64,000 bases of DNA from positions 1 through 64,000 of the forward strand of contig LVAJ01000008.1 in NCBI GenBank assembly GCA_001603005.1, written 5' to 3'. Within the stretch, counting starts at the first letter, position 1; each line of letters begins with the position of its first letter. Below the pieces are notes generated by a model. The model saw nothing but the letters and a program-made list of their open reading frames with translations. It was not told the origin of the DNA and did not search any database. A program made the translations under genes and the position numbers. The DNA is from Clostridiales bacterium Firm_04. GTDB taxonomy: Bacteria > Bacillota > Clostridia > Oscillospirales > Ruminococcaceae. Of this stretch, positions 8,276 to 17,207 are shown one piece after another.

Positions 8276-9852
8276 AACAGGAAGATTTTTTCAAGATCAT
8301 GGACGGTGCATCGGAACAGGATATCACAGAACTGATGCAGCATCGCCGGTTCCGGCAGATTCCTGCTGATCAGGAGGAACATCACATGGAGCAGACAGAT
8401 GAACCCCACAAAAAAGGCATCCGGATGCGCAAAAGGGGAATGATCACCGGATCTGCAGTTGCGGCGGTACTGCTTGCACTGAATATCGGCGGCGGCTATC
8501 TGCTTTCGCGCAGCAGAGCGGGCGATGATCTGCTTTCTGTCACGAGCGAGGAGTGCGTCGTTTCCGAAGCGGAAACCTTACCAGAAACAACTGTGACTGT
8601 CAGCGGAACAGAACTGGCAGCAACGACTGTGCGTGCATCCGAACAGTACACAATTACCACTGCAAATGCATTGACTGCGGCGTCGGAGCGCAGCAGTCAG
8701 ACGACAGCAAAGCCGGCGGCCGGTCAGACGGCGCCGTCCGGCACGGGTACAGCCGAAAATACGACCGCGAAAATGACAGCAAAAACATCGGCAAACACAT
8801 CAGAGAAAACGACAGCCAAAACGACTGCGGATACGACCGCAAAGATCACGGCGAAGCCCGTACAGACCACGACCGCACCGCCGGAGACCGATACCGCGGA
8901 ATACATGCTGATTCCGGCAGACAGACCGTATGAGGTCATTGACGGCGAGGCGGTCTGCCATGCGAAGCCGAGCGAGCAGATCAAAATGATGCTGTGGGTG
9001 GAGAACGGCAAGGGCAGTACCTTTTTCTATGTGCCGTTCAATATCTCAAAATTCGATTATCTGCCGGATCCCAATACGATGTACTGCAATATCGGCGGAA
9101 CCGGAAACGGTATGTGGCTGGAGAACTGCGACGACCGCATCCTGACATTCAGGGGCATGGAGAGTGAAGTCTCCGCAGTGCCGTTCAACGGCTGCCTGAC
9201 GGATTTCAAGCTGCTTGCACCGGCAAAGCCCGGACGCTATGTCTTGCGGGAATGCGGCGCGGAATCTGATCTGGCGCGGGATCCTTCCGATGACAGCAAG
9301 GTGACCGGCATCACGGTCATTGTGGATGAGGAGGATCTTTCCGCGGCCACGAAGACAAGCTTTCCTGTGAAGCCGGATACGGCAGAAGGGCTGACCTTCT
9401 TCTTTATGCCGACCGTTGCACACGCCGGCGAGAAAAACGTGCCGGTCGATGTGCTGATTCAGGGGAACGGTCCGTTTGAAGCAGGCGAGGTGCGCGTCAT
9501 GTATGATGCTGCGCTGAAACCGGTGACGGATGCAGAACAGCTCGTGCTCCGTACAGAGGGAACGCTGCTGGCGCATGCGCCGGAGATCAGCGGGACTGCG
9601 CAGGACGGCGAACTGGAAGTGACGTTCAACAACCGCTGGAAGAAAACTGATGAAGGCTATGAATCATCCGACCGGTACAACACGGTCATTCGGGGCGACG
9701 GCGAGCTGTTCACGCTGTATTTCGATATGCCGGAGGAATGCGGACGCTATCGGCTGAACGCATGGTACGGCAGTCTGGACGGGTACACTGTGGGATGCGA
9801 CTACCAGAGCAAACAGGGTGATCTTCCGGGCGAGATCGTTGTCGTGCCGTGA
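8272..9852 (+). CDS. Membrane-anchored putative anti-sigma/sensor with beta-sandwich ectodomain (pair 1)
   Basis: Starts with GTG at 8272 overlapping the sigma stop, after AAGGAGG. The 526-residue protein has a short cytoplasmic N-terminus (about 1-55; SEQDITEL resembles the sigma-contact stretch of the second pair), one transmembrane helix (about 58-78), a long Thr/Ala/Lys-rich linker (about 95-205) and two extracellular modules that look like beta-sandwiches. The second (GPFEAGEVRVMYDAALKP and later DGELFTLYFDM) is reminiscent of cohesin-like folds. I infer that it senses polysaccharide or a secreted protein and controls the adjacent sigma factor, as RsgI proteins do in Clostridium thermocellum, but it is not a recognisable RsgI. 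Confidence 0.6.
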   Translation: MKQEDFFKIMDGASEQDITELMQHRRFRQIPADQEEHHMEQTDEPHKKGIRMRKRGMITGSAVAAVLLALNIGGGYLLSRSRAGDDLLSVTSEECVVSEAETLPETTVTVSGTELAATTVRASEQYTITTANALTAASERSSQTTAKPAAGQTAPSGTGTAENTTAKMTAKTSANTSEKTTAKTTADTTAKITAKPVQTTTAPPETDTAEYMLIPADRPYEVIDGEAVCHAKPSEQIKMMLWVENGKGSTFFYVPFNISKFDYLPDPNTMYCNIGGTGNGMWLENCDDRILTFRGMESEVSAVPFNGCLTDFKLLAPAKPGRYVLRECGAESDLARDPSDDSKVTGITVIVDEEDLSAATKTSFPVKPDTAEGLTFFFMPTVAHAGEKNVPVDVLIQGNGPFEAGEVRVMYDAALKPVTDAEQLVLRTEGTLLAHAPEISGTAQDGELEVTFNNRWKKTDEGYESSDRYNTVIRGDGELFTLYFDMPEECGRYRLNAWYGSLDGYTVGCDYQSKQGDLPGEIVVVP

Positions 9853-9920
9853 TCGGACGGCAGATTTTGATTGACATATCCATTGATTTGACTGATTGAA
9901 CTGTTTCATGATATGATTTT

Positions 9921-9960
9921 GGCGCTGACCGATGCGGTCAGCGCCGTTTTGTTTGTTATT
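9921..9960 (+). terminator. Rho-independent terminator of the sigma/sensor operon
   Basis: GGCGCTGACC (9921-9930) pairs perfectly with GGTCAGCGCC (9936-9945) and is followed by GTTTTGTTTGTTATT on the plus strand. It sits between convergent operons; the minus-strand side has no T-run. Confidence 0.85.
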
Positions 9961-9976
9961 TCCGATTGTTGCGCAG

Positions 9977-10414
9977 CTACACGCTGTACCAGATCACGCC
10001 GCCGGCAGCGACGGTCAGTGCGAGCAGCTTCCGCCACGAAAACGGCTCCTGCGCCGAGCCGAACCAGCCGGTCAGGGCGATGCAGTATGCGGCGATCAGC
10101 TGCGACACCACGATCACGAGCTCTGCCTTTGCCGTGCCGAGCCGTGCAATGCTGAACACGACCGTTCCTGTGATGAGCGCACCGAATACGCCGCCGAGCA
10201 GCAGATAACGCGGCTGAATTTGCAGGAGCACCTCAAAATCCTCTTTCTGCCCGCCGAAAATGCGGATCAGAAAGCTGACCAGCGCCGCCGTCAGGGAAAC
10301 AAACACGCCGGTCGTCCAGAGCCCTGCCGATTTGGAAACAGCCGTATTGCACACGCCCTGCACGCTCATGAGCACGCCGGAGAGCACAGCGGTGAGAATC
10401 CCGATCATAATCAT
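9977..10414 (-). CDS. YdcZ/DMT-type small membrane transporter family protein (DUF606)
   Basis: A 145-residue protein with five hydrophobic segments (for example IGILTAVLSGVLMSVQG and YLLLGGVFGALITGTVVFS), matching the half-size drug/metabolite-transporter fold of the YdcZ (DUF606) family. Such proteins usually work as dimers and their substrates are mostly unknown. The start ATG at 10414 follows AAAGGACGG. It is the last gene of the long minus-strand operon that begins near 17.7 kb, 45 bases after a lipoprotein gene. Confidence 0.7.
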   Translation of the reverse strand: MIMIGILTAVLSGVLMSVQGVCNTAVSKSAGLWTTGVFVSLTAALVSFLIRIFGGQKEDFEVLLQIQPRYLLLGGVFGALITGTVVFSIARLGTAKAELVIVVSQLIAAYCIALTGWFGSAQEPFSWRKLLALTVAAGGVIWYSV

Positions 10415-10459
10415 GCGATCCCGTCCTTTCTGCGGATAGGATGCGCATTTTTCTGCGGG

Positions 10460-10891
10460 TTATGCAGATGCTTCTGCGGCAGACTTCCCGTCCCAGAACG
10501 GATAGCCGTAGGATTCGAGCTGCTCCGGCACAGGATCGCCCTGCGTGTCGATGCAGCGCAGATACACCGCCTGTTCCATGACGCCTGCTGTGTCATATTC
10601 GATCAGATAGTCCGTTTCCGGCAGACCTTCCGCTGCGAAGATGCGGGTGTTTTCATCGCCTTCCACATAGCCGAGGCATTTCCCGAAATGCGTGCGGTTC
10701 TTTTCGATGCCGAACAGGATATAGGTTCTGCCGTCCCATTCCCGCGTAGCAAATGTATCTTCCGGATCATCCGGATTCACAAAATACCCTTCGCGGAATA
10801 CGACCGGATCATCCGGCAGCGCAAAGCGGTCTTCGCCGCAGCCGGTCAGACAGAGCGCTGTCAGCAGCAGCGGGATCCATTGCTGTTTCAT
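10460..10891 (-). CDS. Small lipoprotein of unknown function
   Basis: 143 residues with a lipoprotein signal (LLLTALCLTGC; Cys at about 18), so it should be exported and lipid-anchored. The mature part is acidic, with several aromatic residues and no recognised domain. Its start overlaps the stop of the DUF2809 gene upstream by four bases, so it is part of the same transcript. Confidence 0.7.
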   Translation of the reverse strand: MKQQWIPLLLTALCLTGCGEDRFALPDDPVVFREGYFVNPDDPEDTFATREWDGRTYILFGIEKNRTHFGKCLGYVEGDENTRIFAAEGLPETDYLIEYDTAGVMEQAVYLRCIDTQGDPVPEQLESYGYPFWDGKSAAEASA

Positions 10892-11316
10892 GCGGCTGCT
10901 CCTTTCTCCGGATGAATGCTTGCATCCGGCAGTGTTTTTGTGGTATAATGTAGACGCAGCTCACAGAGCATGCACGGCACGATGCCGATGCAGTAGCTCA
11001 GCAGGTCGATGACGGAAAATCCCGTCCCGATCAGAATGCGGAGCAGCCGGTTTGTGATGTGAAATTTGTCGCAGAAGCCCCAGCGCTGCAAAAACTCCAC
11101 GGCAAATGCAAAGAGCAGTATGCCGGCAGGCAGCAGCAGCCCGTGCTTCGGCTTCATCGGGGAGACCGTGCGCCAGAGCGTATAAAGCAGGATGACTACA
11201 AGCACATCGCCGAGGTAGGAGCGCACCCAGCCGTGCGCAAACATACCGATCAGCACCTCGATGCCGAACAGCACCGCCGAGGCGATCGCCATGCCGATGC
11301 GGATGCGCCGGCTCAT
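10888..11316 (-). CDS. DUF2809-type membrane protein
   Basis: 142 residues with four predicted membrane segments. The stretch WVRSYLGDVLVVILLYTLWR and the later FAVEFLQRW are characteristic of DUF2809/VanZ-like small membrane proteins. Function unknown. It overlaps both neighbours by 4 bases (start with the upstream gene, stop with the lipoprotein), which shows tight translational coupling in the operon. Confidence 0.7.
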   Translation of the reverse strand: MSRRIRIGMAIASAVLFGIEVLIGMFAHGWVRSYLGDVLVVILLYTLWRTVSPMKPKHGLLLPAGILLFAFAVEFLQRWGFCDKFHITNRLLRILIGTGFSVIDLLSYCIGIVPCMLCELRLHYTTKTLPDASIHPEKGAAA

Positions 11317-11687
11317 GCCTGCGGCTCCACGGTCACGGTGACGGCGTCATTCAGATTGATCCATTCCGGCGATGTGGAAACGGTCACGGTGAGCTCGCCG
11401 CATTTGTCGCCGAGCTGAACGGTCTGCTGATCGTCCGAGATGACCGGCATCTCCGGATCGCCGTCTGCCCAGTATGCAGAGGTGATGTACATGCGGTCGA
11501 GATGCTCCCAGCTGCAGATGTCATGGATCGAAACGATGCTGTCCGGCTGTGTTTCGTAATCATTCAGTGTGATCTCCGGTATCGGACCGCGGAATGTATT
11601 GACCGCGGCTTTTGCGAGGACCAGCATGCAGGCATCGAACAGCAGGCAGCCTGCTGCGGTGATTGCATAGAGTGTAAACTTTTTCAT
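11313..11687 (-). CDS. Membrane-anchored exported protein of unknown function
   Basis: 124 residues. One N-terminal hydrophobic helix (about 4-24, with Ala- and Cys-rich core) is followed by an exported domain with YITSAYWADGD and a C-terminal beta-rich region ending in TVTVEPQA. The start is put at 11687, 9 bases after GAAAGGA, rather than at 11705. No family recognised. It overlaps the next gene by four bases. Confidence 0.6.
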   Translation of the reverse strand: MKKFTLYAITAAGCLLFDACMLVLAKAAVNTFRGPIPEITLNDYETQPDSIVSIHDICSWEHLDRMYITSAYWADGDPEMPVISDDQQTVQLGDKCGELTVTVSTSPEWINLNDAVTVTVEPQA

Positions 11688-11747
11688 GAGAAACATTCCT
11701 TTCATAATGATGTTGATTCTTTGCCGGTTTGTCCGGCGCTGCTGTCT

Positions 11748-12569
11748 TTATACCCAGATGACGAGCAGACCGGTCTCATAATTGATGAGCGCGCCGCTGC
11801 CGACGTAGCACATATTCGCCTGCTTCGCCGGCTTGTAGATCACCGCATTGCTGAGATCATCCTGAAATCCGGCTTTTTTGACGAGCTCCTGATACACAAA
11901 GGGGGGCAGCGCATCCGGACGGTGCGCAAGATACGCTTCGTCTGCACGGTATCCGGCTTCGCGTTCTGCGAGGTCTTCCGGATCAGGCGGCGTATTCTGT
12001 TCGCGGATCACACCGGAATACGCATCGAGCCGTTCTGCGGTCTGATTCAGCGTATCCGCATCGGTGTGCAGGAACAGGAATGCGCACGGTGTATAATCCT
12101 GCGCGATCATGTCCGGTTCGGTGCGGAAGTAGTAATCCTTGTGAATCTCGGGCAGCTTTTCAGGGGGAATGTTGTTTTTTGCAAATGCGGATTCGCGCAC
12201 GCCGTTTGTGTATACAAACCATTTGAGGCGGTACATCTGCGGGTTTCGCGTGCCGGTGAGGCAGATGAACGGAGGCGAGAGGGCAGCCGCCAGCAGCCCG
12301 ACTGCGATCGTCTGCGCGATGCGGAGCAGCGGACGGAATCTGCCGGTTTTCTCATGCAGGAGCGAGCAGAGCGGCACGATCACCAGTCCGGCGATCAGAA
12401 CCGGCAGCGCCAGTCTCAAAGAAATGCCGGCTGTCATGATCAGCAGAAACATGACGAACGGGAGCGATGCTGCACATCCGATGTTTGTTCTGCGCAGGCG
12501 TTTGTGCCGCGGGGAAATCTCCGGCTGTACATACTGTGCATACGCCGGATTTTGCAGATTTTGTTCCAT
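11748..12569 (-). CDS. Tandem paralogue 4 of an unnamed membrane protein family
   Basis: 273 residues. A basic cytoplasmic N-terminus (ISPRHKRLRR) precedes two or three membrane segments, a conserved turn (YRLKWFVYTNGVR), the family motif LPEIHKDYYFRTEP, a LFLHTDADTL strand, and the C-terminal signature GALINYETGLLVIWV. The same order of motifs is present in the genes at 12589, 13400 and 14603, so these are four tandem copies. The ATG at 12569 follows AGAGG. I do not recognise a described family; the exported half has an alpha/beta look. Confidence 0.65.
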   Translation of the reverse strand: MEQNLQNPAYAQYVQPEISPRHKRLRRTNIGCAASLPFVMFLLIMTAGISLRLALPVLIAGLVIVPLCSLLHEKTGRFRPLLRIAQTIAVGLLAAALSPPFICLTGTRNPQMYRLKWFVYTNGVRESAFAKNNIPPEKLPEIHKDYYFRTEPDMIAQDYTPCAFLFLHTDADTLNQTAERLDAYSGVIREQNTPPDPEDLAEREAGYRADEAYLAHRPDALPPFVYQELVKKAGFQDDLSNAVIYKPAKQANMCYVGSGALINYETGLLVIWV

Positions 12570-12588
12570 ATTTTACCTCTTTCCGGAG

Positions 12589-13380
12589 TCAGTTCCAGAA
12601 TGCGAGCAGTCCGGTCTCATAATTGATGAGCGCATTGCCGGAAATGCCGAGTTTTCCGTTCGCGCGCTGTTCCAATAGGACGAATTTGTGATAGATCTTT
12701 GCGTGGGAGAGATCTTCTCCGAAGCCTGCGGTATCCCGAAGCTTCTGCCAGACCTCTGCGGGCAGCGCCTGCGGACGCTCCGGCTGTTCTGTTTCATCTG
12801 TCTGCGCGGACGCTGTATCCTCAGTCAGGCAGGTGACATCGGGATCGGCTGCAAACTGCGCTTCATACTGCGCCAGCGTTTCCGTATCGGTATGCAGGAA
12901 CAGAAAGGATTTGTCCTGCACGGTCGGCAGAATGCTGAAATTGTAATCGCGGTGCACTGCCGGCAGTGTTTCCGGCAGGATGCTGTTTTTGGAATGGAAC
13001 GCATCATGCAGACCGTCCTCATAGATGAACCGCCGGATGCGGTACAGCTGCGGGATCCGCGTTCCGCTGATGCAGAGCATCGGGATCGCGATCGCAGCAG
13101 CAGTCATTGCGATGCCGAGTACACGGAAAACAGCGAGCGGCAGGCGGAGCTTTCCGGTTTTCTCATGCAGATGAAAGAGCGCGGGAATGATCAGCAGAAC
13201 GATCACCAGCACCGGAATCGCGAGCTTTACGGACAGCCACAGCGTAAACAGCTGCAAAATGAGCAGAAACGGGAGCGTAACGGCGCATCCGGTGTTGATA
13301 CTGCGCAGGCGTCTGCGCCGCGGAGAGATCTCCGGCTGCACATGCCGCGCAGGCGGCGGGTTTGACAGATTCTGTTTCAT
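12589..13380 (-). CDS. Tandem paralogue 3 of the unnamed membrane protein family
   Basis: 263 residues beginning MKQNLSNPP at 13380 after GGTGAAG; in-frame codons further upstream are overlap with the neighbouring gene. It shares with the copy at 11748 the N-terminal block QPEISPRRRRLR, the membrane pair, RIRRFIYEDGL, LPAVHRDYNF, FLFLHTDTETL and the ending ALINYETGLL. These two are the closest pair of the four. The gap to the next gene is 19 bases, the same as between the other copies, suggesting a tandem duplication that included the ribosome site. Confidence 0.65.
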   Translation of the reverse strand: MKQNLSNPPPARHVQPEISPRRRRLRSINTGCAVTLPFLLILQLFTLWLSVKLAIPVLVIVLLIIPALFHLHEKTGKLRLPLAVFRVLGIAMTAAAIAIPMLCISGTRIPQLYRIRRFIYEDGLHDAFHSKNSILPETLPAVHRDYNFSILPTVQDKSFLFLHTDTETLAQYEAQFAADPDVTCLTEDTASAQTDETEQPERPQALPAEVWQKLRDTAGFGEDLSHAKIYHKFVLLEQRANGKLGISGNALINYETGLLAFWN

Positions 13381-13399
13381 ATCTTCACCATATTTGTCG

Positions 13400-14146
13400 T
13401 CAGATCCACACAAGCAGCAGACCGGTATCGCGGTCGATGAGCGCGCCGGTGTATGGCTGCCGGTGACTGTAATCGCCCTGTGTTGCGTAGTACACAAAAT
13501 GCTGCGCGCCGGTTTCTTTGACGGCTTCCGCGACCGCATCCGGCATGGCATCCGGAAATGCCCGGTCTGACTGATCCGCAGCGGGATATTCGATCCGCAC
13601 GAGCAGCTTTTCATCGGGGAGCATTGCGTTCACCGACGCTTCATACCGGTCGAGCCATTCCGTGTCCGTTGTGTACAGCCGCAGCTGTCCGTCCGGCTTT
13701 GTATCCGAAAGGACGCTCGGCGCGTGGATCCGGAAGCTGTAATCGGAATAGCTGTCCGGCAGCTGCTCCGGCATCAGGATCCGGCTGCATGCGCTGCATG
13801 TGACGCCCTCGCGGTAGAGCGTGCGTCTGACGCGGTGCAGCGCGGACGACTGCGGAAAGCTGACGCAGAGCACCGTCATGATGCAGGGCAGGCACAGCAG
13901 TCCGATGCTGATGCCGCGCACGGGATAGAGCAGCAGCTTGCCTTTGCCGGTTTTGCGGACCGGCACCGCGCAGAGCGGCAGGATCAGCAGCCAGACCGGC
14001 AGCGATACGATCGGTATCAGCGCGGTGAGTCCGGGGACGCATAAGCCGCTCAGCACGGACAGGATCACGCATCCGATGCCTGCTGCGTTCAGAAGATGCC
14101 GGCGCTTTGTTTGGAGCCGTTCGGCATCTGTGTGCGGTTGTTTCAT
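13400..14146 (-). CDS. Tandem paralogue 2 of the unnamed membrane protein family
   Basis: 248 residues, starting at 14146 after AAAAGGGG and overlapping the stop of the upstream gene. Two or three membrane helices are followed by HRVRRTLYREGV, LPDSYSDYSF, LRLYTTDTEWLDRYE and the ending GALIDRDTGLLLVWI. It groups with the copy at 14603 (both have YTTDT and a LCLPCIMT.LC membrane segment). It carries a CSAC pair not seen in the others. Confidence 0.65.
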   Translation of the reverse strand: MKQPHTDAERLQTKRRHLLNAAGIGCVILSVLSGLCVPGLTALIPIVSLPVWLLILPLCAVPVRKTGKGKLLLYPVRGISIGLLCLPCIMTVLCVSFPQSSALHRVRRTLYREGVTCSACSRILMPEQLPDSYSDYSFRIHAPSVLSDTKPDGQLRLYTTDTEWLDRYEASVNAMLPDEKLLVRIEYPAADQSDRAFPDAMPDAVAEAVKETGAQHFVYYATQGDYSHRQPYTGALIDRDTGLLLVWI

Positions 14147-14583
14147 GGAATTTGCCCCTTTTCTCCGTGATTCTGCTGCTCCTGCGGGGAGAAGCGCAGC
14201 TTTGCAAGGAATACCGAGAGCAGCAGCAGGATCAGTGCTGCGGGAATATAGATCAGAAACAGTCCGCCTGCATCCCCGATATTCGGACTGCCGTATTCGC
14301 GGATATAATCGGGATTGAACAGCGTATAGACGGCAGTGTGGATACCTGCGCGGATGCTGAACCAGACCGCCGGCAGAAAGCTGACGATCGCAGTGATGCT
14401 GCGCAGACGCCGCGCGTTTGTCCGCTTTGTCCAGAGGAGCGCTGTGCAGATCAGAACGGTCGGAACCGCCGCTGCGAGCATGATGCCGATTCTGCCGGGG
14501 AATGCCGCCGCACTGAACAGGCAGGCGCATCCCGCGCAGCCGAGTCCGCAGAGCATATCCGCTGTGATTTGTATCAGTTTCAT
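14143..14583 (-). CDS. Polytopic membrane protein of unknown function
   Basis: 146 residues from the ATG at 14583 (AGGACA upstream). Four membrane segments, including one with CGLGCAGCAC near the N-terminus, and a short cytoplasmic tail rich in charged residues (FSPQEQQNHGEKG). It does not carry the motifs of the paralogue family it is embedded in. Start and stop positions show it is co-transcribed and coupled to the gene at 13400-14146. Confidence 0.6.
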   Translation of the reverse strand: MKLIQITADMLCGLGCAGCACLFSAAAFPGRIGIMLAAAVPTVLICTALLWTKRTNARRLRSITAIVSFLPAVWFSIRAGIHTAVYTLFNPDYIREYGSPNIGDAGGLFLIYIPAALILLLLSVFLAKLRFSPQEQQNHGEKGQIP

Positions 14584-14602
14584 GTTGTCCTCATTTCTGT
14601 TG

Positions 14603-15364
14603 TCAGAACCAGACGAGCACCAGACCGGTCTTCCGGCTGATGAGCGCACAGCCGTAGGTCAGCGGATTGCCGGTTTCGTCTGTCGGTTCATACCAGACAA
14701 ACTGTTCTTTGTCTGCGTTCTGCATCATGCTGTAAAGATAAGCAGACAGATGATTCGGACGGATGTCTTCCGGTTCTTCGCCGTCTTCCGGATCATAGGA
14801 CGCATCATCCGGAGCGTGAAATTCCAGCCGGATCAGTCCGGCTTCCGCGGCAAGCTTTTCCTCAAAGGCATCGAGCCACGCGGTATCTGTTGTATACAGC
14901 TGTAAAACAGCATCCGGATGATAGTCCTGTGCGGCTGCCTGCGCGCGGGTATGAAAAAGATAACCGCTGAAGTCTGCGGGCAGCTTTTCCGGCGAGAGCA
15001 CGGCGCTGTGCCGGATATCGCGGACGCCCTCGCGGTAGATGAACCGTTTGATGCGGTAGAGCGCGGGCGTTTTGCTGAAGCCGATGCAGAGCATCGTCAT
15101 GATGCATGGCAGGCACAGCAGCGCCGCGGCGATCCCGCGCACGGTATAGAGCAGCGGCTTGCACCTGCCGGTTTTCCGGATGATGACCGAGCAGACCGGC
15201 AGCACGAGCATCCAGACGATCAGCATCGGGAGCAGCAGCTTGTGCGTCAGCCCCAGCACGCCCGTGCCGATCATCATGGAAAAGAATGCGCATCCGCAGC
15301 CGCACAGATTTTTTTCTGCGCGATTCTGCTTTGTGTTCGTCTGACTGTTCCGGAGCGCCGGCAT
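14603..15364 (-). CDS. Tandem paralogue 1 of the unnamed membrane protein family
   Basis: 253 residues from the ATG at 15364, which follows GAGGAATGATCGT. Motifs in order: a Cys-rich first helix (CGCGCAFF), LCLPCIMTMLC, YRIKRFIYREGVRD, LPADFSGYLF, LQLYTTDTAWLDAFE and the ending CALISRKTGLVLVWF. It is the first of the four copies downstream of the DUF4173 gene, only four bases after its stop, so all are likely one transcript. Confidence 0.65.
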   Translation of the reverse strand: MPALRNSQTNTKQNRAEKNLCGCGCAFFSMMIGTGVLGLTHKLLLPMLIVWMLVLPVCSVIIRKTGRCKPLLYTVRGIAAALLCLPCIMTMLCIGFSKTPALYRIKRFIYREGVRDIRHSAVLSPEKLPADFSGYLFHTRAQAAAQDYHPDAVLQLYTTDTAWLDAFEEKLAAEAGLIRLEFHAPDDASYDPEDGEEPEDIRPNHLSAYLYSMMQNADKEQFVWYEPTDETGNPLTYGCALISRKTGLVLVWF

Positions 15365-15368
15365 ACGA

Positions 15369-16949
15369 TCATTCCTCGTGCGGGATATCGACATGGACGC
15401 GCTGGATCAGAATCTGTGCAGGGAGATTCCAGCTTTTGTCCTTGCTTTCCCGATAGATCTCGTCTGTCCGGATCTTGGCTCTGCGGACAAATTCGTCCCA
15501 CTGTCCCGCGCGCCGCAGCGCATCCGGATGCTTGGTCATGACGAGATAGGCATCCTCGGAGAGCCCGCAGAGCATGTCAACATCCAGTTCAGAGAGTGTT
15601 CCGTTCTCATAGCGTGTAATGTTGTATTCCGCGATGCGCTGTTCCGGCATTGCAAAGCAGAGCAGTCCGAACAGCAGCGTGAAGGAGACCGTCAGGATCG
15701 CGGCGGTCGGCAGACGGCGGACAAACTGTTTGACCAGCAGTGTCAGGAAAACGACGCCGAGCAGCACCATGAACCATGCGGTATAGAGCCGCAGCGCGGT
15801 CAGACCGTAGGCGTTGATATAGAGCACCATTTTTGCGATTGCCGTCGCAATGATGAACAGCGTGAACAGGCAGAGCATCACGGCATAGCCTGTCAGCAGC
15901 TTCGGGCGCGTGTTTCCGCCCTTTTTGGCACATCCGGTCAGCACGAGGATGACCGCGAGATTGATGATCGCGATCGCGCACAGCTCAAAGAAGCCGCGCC
16001 GTGCGTATTCCGAATAGATCATATCCGAGGGGAGCTTGCCTGCGAATGCAGAGAGGAAATAGTTTGTCTGCGAGACCACATAGAGCAGATAGAGCACGCA
16101 GATCGGCGTGACACCGGCGTAGAGTCCCGCATTCGGGATGATGCGCGCCCGCAGCAGCTTCTGCTCGTGGTAGGCTTCATCCGGCAGCGGATTCAGCTTG
16201 CGCTGGGCAGCGCTGTAAAGCATGCCAAAGAGCCAGATCCCGGCGGGGATCGCCAGCAGGATCTCCAAAACAGTCAGGTACACATTGTCGGAGATCATCT
16301 CGAAGACATCAGAGAGCATGCGGTTGACGCCCTCATCCGCGCTGGAAAGCAGCACAGCGACCACAGCTGTCAGCGGGATCGTCACCAACAGACCGAGCAG
16401 GATCGCTTTTGCGTTGCCGGCAGACTTGCTTTTTTTCGTCAGCTCGGCATATGCCTGCGGGCCGGCAGAGGCATGCCAGAGCGGTGCGGAGCAGCAGGAA
16501 TCCCAGAGGTCAAACGGCAGATACCGCGTGACCAGTCCGGTGCCGCTGCAAACGGCATGCGTCCGCCAGACGATCGCGGGCAGCAGAAACAGCACGCAGA
16601 GCCCGTGGATCAGGGGCGCTGCCGTCAGCGAGAAGACAAGGCTGAATGCAATGATGACCGCGCCCATCAGATGATGCACGGGCTTTGGCTTGCAGCCGGA
16701 TTTCCGGATATAGAGGCAGCTGAACAGATACAGCAGCAGGAAAAATCCGGTCGTGAGGAAGCCGTCTGCTTTGAACAGGATATAGCGGATAAAGAGGAAT
16801 CCGAGCGGCAGCGCGAGCAGTGCAAAGAGGGTGTCATGCGGCTGCAGCTTCCATTTCGGTTTGAAGCTCTGCGTATCCGGCAGGGCTGCGGGTTCGGTCG
16901 GCGGGATCGTCTGTTCCGGCACTGCTGCCGGCTGTACGGTCTGTTCCAT
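15369..16949 (-). CDS. DUF4173 domain-containing polytopic membrane protein
   Basis: 526 residues with about eleven to twelve membrane helices, a Pro-rich cytoplasmic N-terminus (about 1-38) and an exported or cytoplasmic C-terminal tail (about 440-526) containing the LDVDMLCGLSEDAY stretch. The arrangement and the block YILFKADGFLTTGFFLLLY match DUF4173 membrane proteins, whose role is unknown. The start at 16949 follows a GGAG site. It sits directly after the XRE/DUF2975 regulators and before the paralogue cluster. Confidence 0.75.
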   Translation of the reverse strand: MEQTVQPAAVPEQTIPPTEPAALPDTQSFKPKWKLQPHDTLFALLALPLGFLFIRYILFKADGFLTTGFFLLLYLFSCLYIRKSGCKPKPVHHLMGAVIIAFSLVFSLTAAPLIHGLCVLFLLPAIVWRTHAVCSGTGLVTRYLPFDLWDSCCSAPLWHASAGPQAYAELTKKSKSAGNAKAILLGLLVTIPLTAVVAVLLSSADEGVNRMLSDVFEMISDNVYLTVLEILLAIPAGIWLFGMLYSAAQRKLNPLPDEAYHEQKLLRARIIPNAGLYAGVTPICVLYLLYVVSQTNYFLSAFAGKLPSDMIYSEYARRGFFELCAIAIINLAVILVLTGCAKKGGNTRPKLLTGYAVMLCLFTLFIIATAIAKMVLYINAYGLTALRLYTAWFMVLLGVVFLTLLVKQFVRRLPTAAILTVSFTLLFGLLCFAMPEQRIAEYNITRYENGTLSELDVDMLCGLSEDAYLVMTKHPDALRRAGQWDEFVRRAKIRTDEIYRESKDKSWNLPAQILIQRVHVDIPHEE

Positions 16950-16983
16950 AGGGATACTCCTTTCAATGCCAGTCTCGGCGGTG

Positions 16984-17193
16984 TCATTCGTCCTTCACAT
17001 ATTCCAGCACATCGCCGGGCTGACAGTCCAGCTCGCGGCAGATCGCTTCCAGTGTGGAGAAACGGACAGCCTTTGCCTTGTTATTTTTCAGGATCGAGAG
17101 ATTCGCTGGGGTGATGTCCACGCGTTCCGCAAGTTCTCCGGCGGAGATTTTGCGTTTTGCCATCATGACATCAAGATTGACTACGATCGGCAT
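16984..17193 (-). CDS. YozG-type XRE helix-turn-helix regulator
   Basis: 69 residues, essentially one Cro/CI-type DNA-binding domain (ELAERVDITPANLSILKNNK) followed by FSTLEAICRELDCQPGD. The start at 17193 follows AAAGGAG by 8 bases. Small XRE proteins of this type are commonly encoded next to DUF2975 membrane proteins, as here, and are thought to work with them in a membrane-signal response. It probably regulates the operon promoter at 17718-17746. Confidence 0.85.
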   Translation of the reverse strand: MPIVVNLDVMMAKRKISAGELAERVDITPANLSILKNNKAKAVRFSTLEAICRELDCQPGDVLEYVKDE

Positions 17194-17207
17194 GCACTCC
17201 GCTCCTT

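Noticed and set aside
8700-8870. Tandem repeats in the Thr/Lys-rich part of the first sensor
   Set aside because: These are low-complexity stalk codons (TTAK-like) typical of exported linkers, not a nucleotide repeat or CRISPR array.
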